64,000 nucleotides of DNA from Eledone cirrhosa (lineage: Eukaryota > Mollusca > Cephalopoda > Octopoda > Eledonidae): the NCBI GenBank assembly GCA_964016885.1, contig OZ024744.1, positions 115,219,302-115,283,301 on the forward strand, read 5' to 3'. Positions 61,801-64,000 of this stretch are shown piece by piece. The first letter of the stretch is position 1; each line of letters begins with the position of its first letter. The notes below the pieces were generated by a model. The model was not told the DNA's origin. It saw only the letters and a program-made list of their open reading frames with translations, and ran no database searches. The position numbers and the translations under genes were made by a program.

Positions 61801-64000
61801 CCTGGTCTACAGCAACATTAAAGCAATGAACCCTTTCAAAAGTAGCTATGTTGTCCCTGGTCTACACCAACATTAAAGCAATGAACCTTTCAAAAGTAGT
61901 TATGTTGTCCCTGGTCTACACCAACATTAAAGCAATGAACCCTTTCAAAAGTAGTTATGTTGTCCCTAGTCTACACCAACATTAAAGCAATGAACCCTTT
62001 CAAAAGTAGTTATGTTGTCCCTAGTCTACACCAACATTAAAGCAATGAACCCTTTCAAAAGTAGTTATGTTGTCCCTAGTCTACACCAACATTAAAGCAA
62101 TGAACCCTTTCAAAAGTAGTTGTGTTGTCCCTAGTCTACACCAACATTAAAGCAATGAACCCTTCCAAAAGTAGCTATGTTGTCCCTGGTCTACACCAAC
62201 ATTAAAGCAATGAACCTTTCAAAAGTAGTTATGTTGTCCCTGGTCTACACCAACATTAAAGCAATGAACCCTTTCAAAAGTAGTTATGTTGTCCCTAGTA
62301 AATACCAACATTAAAGCAATGAACCCTTTCAAAAGTAGTTATGTTGTCCCTAGTCTACACCAACATTAAAGCAATGAACCCTTTCAAAAGTAGCTATGTT
62401 GTCCCTGGTCTACAGCAACATTAAAACAATGAACCCTTTCAAAAGTAGTTATGTTGTCCCTGGTCTACAGCAACATTAAAGCAATGAACCCTTTCAAAAG
62501 TAGCTATGTTGTCCCTGGTCTACAGCAACATTAAAGCAATGAACCCTTTCAAAAGTAGTTATGTTGTCCCTGGTCTACAGCAACATTAAAACAATGAACC
62601 CTTTCAAAAGTAGTTATGTTGTTCCTGGTCTACAGCAACATTAAAGCAATGATCCCTTTCAAAAGTAGTTATGTTGTCCCTGGTCTACACCAACATTAAA
62701 GCAATGAACCCTTTCAAAAGTAGCTATGTTGTCCCTGGTCTACAGCAACATTAAAACAATGAACCCTTTCAAAAGTAGCTATGTTGTCCCTGGTCTACAG
62801 CAACATTAAAGCAATGAACCCTTTCAAAAGTAGCTATGTTGTCCCTGGTCTACACCAACATTAAAGCAATGAACCCTTTCAAAAGTAGTTATGTTGTCCC
62901 TAGTCTACAGCAACATTAAAGCAATGAACCCTTTCAAAAGTAGCTATGTTGTCCCTGCTCTACACCAACATTAAAGCAATGAACCCTTTCAAAAGTAGTT
63001 ATGTTGTCCCTGGTCTACACCAACATTAAAACAATGAACCCTTTCAAAAGTAGTTATGTTGTCCCTGGTCTACAGCAACATTAAAGCAATGAACCCTTTC
63101 AAAAGTAGTTATGTTGTCCCTAGTCTACAGCAACATTAAAGCAATGAACCCTTTCAAAAGTAGCTATGTTGTCCCTGGTCTACACCAACATTAAAGCAAT
63201 GAACCCTTTCAAAAGTAGTTATGTTGTCCCTGATCTATAGCAACATTAAAGCAATGAACCCTTTCAAAAGTAGCTATGTTGTCCCTGGTCTACAGCAACA
63301 TTAAAACAATGAACCCTTTCAAAAGTAGCTATGTTGTCCCTGGTCTACAGCAACATTAAAGCAATGAACCCTTTCAAAAGTAGTTATATTGTCCCTGGTC
63401 TACACTAACATTAAAGCACTGAACCCTTTCAAAAGTAGTTATGTTGTCCCTGGTCTACACCAACATTAAAGCAATGAACCCTTTCAAAAGTAGCTATGTT
63501 GTCCCTAGTCTACAGCAACATTAAAGCAATGAACCCTTTCAAAAGTAGTTATGTTGTCCCTGGTCTACACCAACATTAAAGCAATGAACCCTTTCAAAAG
63601 TAGTTATGTTGTCCCTGGTCTACAGCAACATTAATGCAATGAACCCTTTCAAAGGTAGTTATGTTGTCCCTAGTCTACAGCAACATTAAAGCAATGAACC
63701 CTTTCAAAAGTAGTTATGTTGTCCCTAGTCTACACCAACATTAAAGCAATGAACCCTTTCAAAGGTAGTTATGTTGTCCCTGGTCTACATCAACATTAAA
63801 GCAATGAACCCTTTCAAAAGTAGTTATGTTGTCCCTGGTCTACACCAACATTAAAGCAATGAACCCTTTCAAAAGTAGTTATGTTGTCCCTGGTCTACAC
63901 CAACATTAAAGCAATGAACCCTTTCAAAAGTAGTTATGTTGTCCCTGGTCTACAGCAACATTAAAGCAATGAACCCTTTCAAAAGTAGCTATGTTGTCCC
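46853..64000. repeat. 55-bp satellite array, at least 17.1 kb, open at the right edge
   Basis: The unit contains ACATTAAAGCAATGAACC, CTTTCAAAAGTAG, TTATGTTGTCCC and GTCTACA. About 312 units lie in the window and the array continues beyond it. Most variation is at a few sites: CTACACC/CTACAGC, CCTAG/CCTGG, TAGTT/TAGCT and AAAGC/AAAAC. Rare units are 54 bp (AACCTTTC, e.g. 49017, 50557, 57597) or 56 bp (CAAATATT, 53124 and 55600). No frame is open for long. A higher-order period of 2476 bp is present in the middle. Confidence 0.98.

Noticed and set aside
46853..64000. CRISPR-like array
   Set aside because: Units are contiguous 55-mers without unique spacers, in a eukaryotic setting. It is a satellite.

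Overview
This is non-coding, repeat-dominated DNA from a coleoid cephalopod, most likely an octopus. Five copies of one tRNA-derived SINE (box A, box B with GTTCAAATC, and a shared 3' domain) match the octopod SINE type I know. The LINE and hAT debris and the cephalopod-style LINE tail ending in GATGAT repeats fit the same group. No bacterial or viral gene organisation is present. I recognise one convincing piece of a cellular gene: a 708-nt internal exon on the minus strand (38927-39634) with good splice sites and in-phase ends. Its acidic, DDFK-rich protein most resembles a gamma-synergin/AP-1 accessory protein, but that name is tentative.

Layout. 1-9290: transposon graveyard, with a LINE tail, a small hAT-like MITE, an inverted SINE, an RTE-like LINE (3017-7545) whose reverse transcriptase is split by a 2.2-kb hAT element (3982-6182), a further SINE, and the minus-strand end of a second LINE family. 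9692-16884: AT-rich palindromic repeats, then a 6-kb minisatellite with a 24/27-bp unit. 17041-21750: two SINEs and three fold-back (hairpin) elements in AT-rich DNA. 21811-36332: a GA-rich tract, a 13.5-kb TG-rich array with a 14-bp unit, and a 17-bp minisatellite. 36470-38430: two more LINE remnants. 38927-39634: the exon. 40082-46282: minisatellites of about 86, 47, 18, 46 and 25 bp, plus a SINE. 46853-64000: at least 17 kb of a 55-bp satellite that runs off the right edge.

About two thirds of the window is tandem repeat. Long open frames inside the arrays (up to about 2600 codons) are by-products of stop-free repeat units and are not annotated as genes. All transposon reading frames seen are broken. 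The exon's splice sites imply that introns extend from it in both directions, so at least part of the repeat load is probably intronic. The main points of interest are the kilobase-scale higher-order structure of the 14-bp and 55-bp arrays, the 51-bp dimer phase of the 24-bp array, the nested hAT-in-LINE insertion with its 8-bp target duplication, a PHD-type finger embedded in the LINE, and a SINE whose 3' target sequence has seeded a minisatellite.
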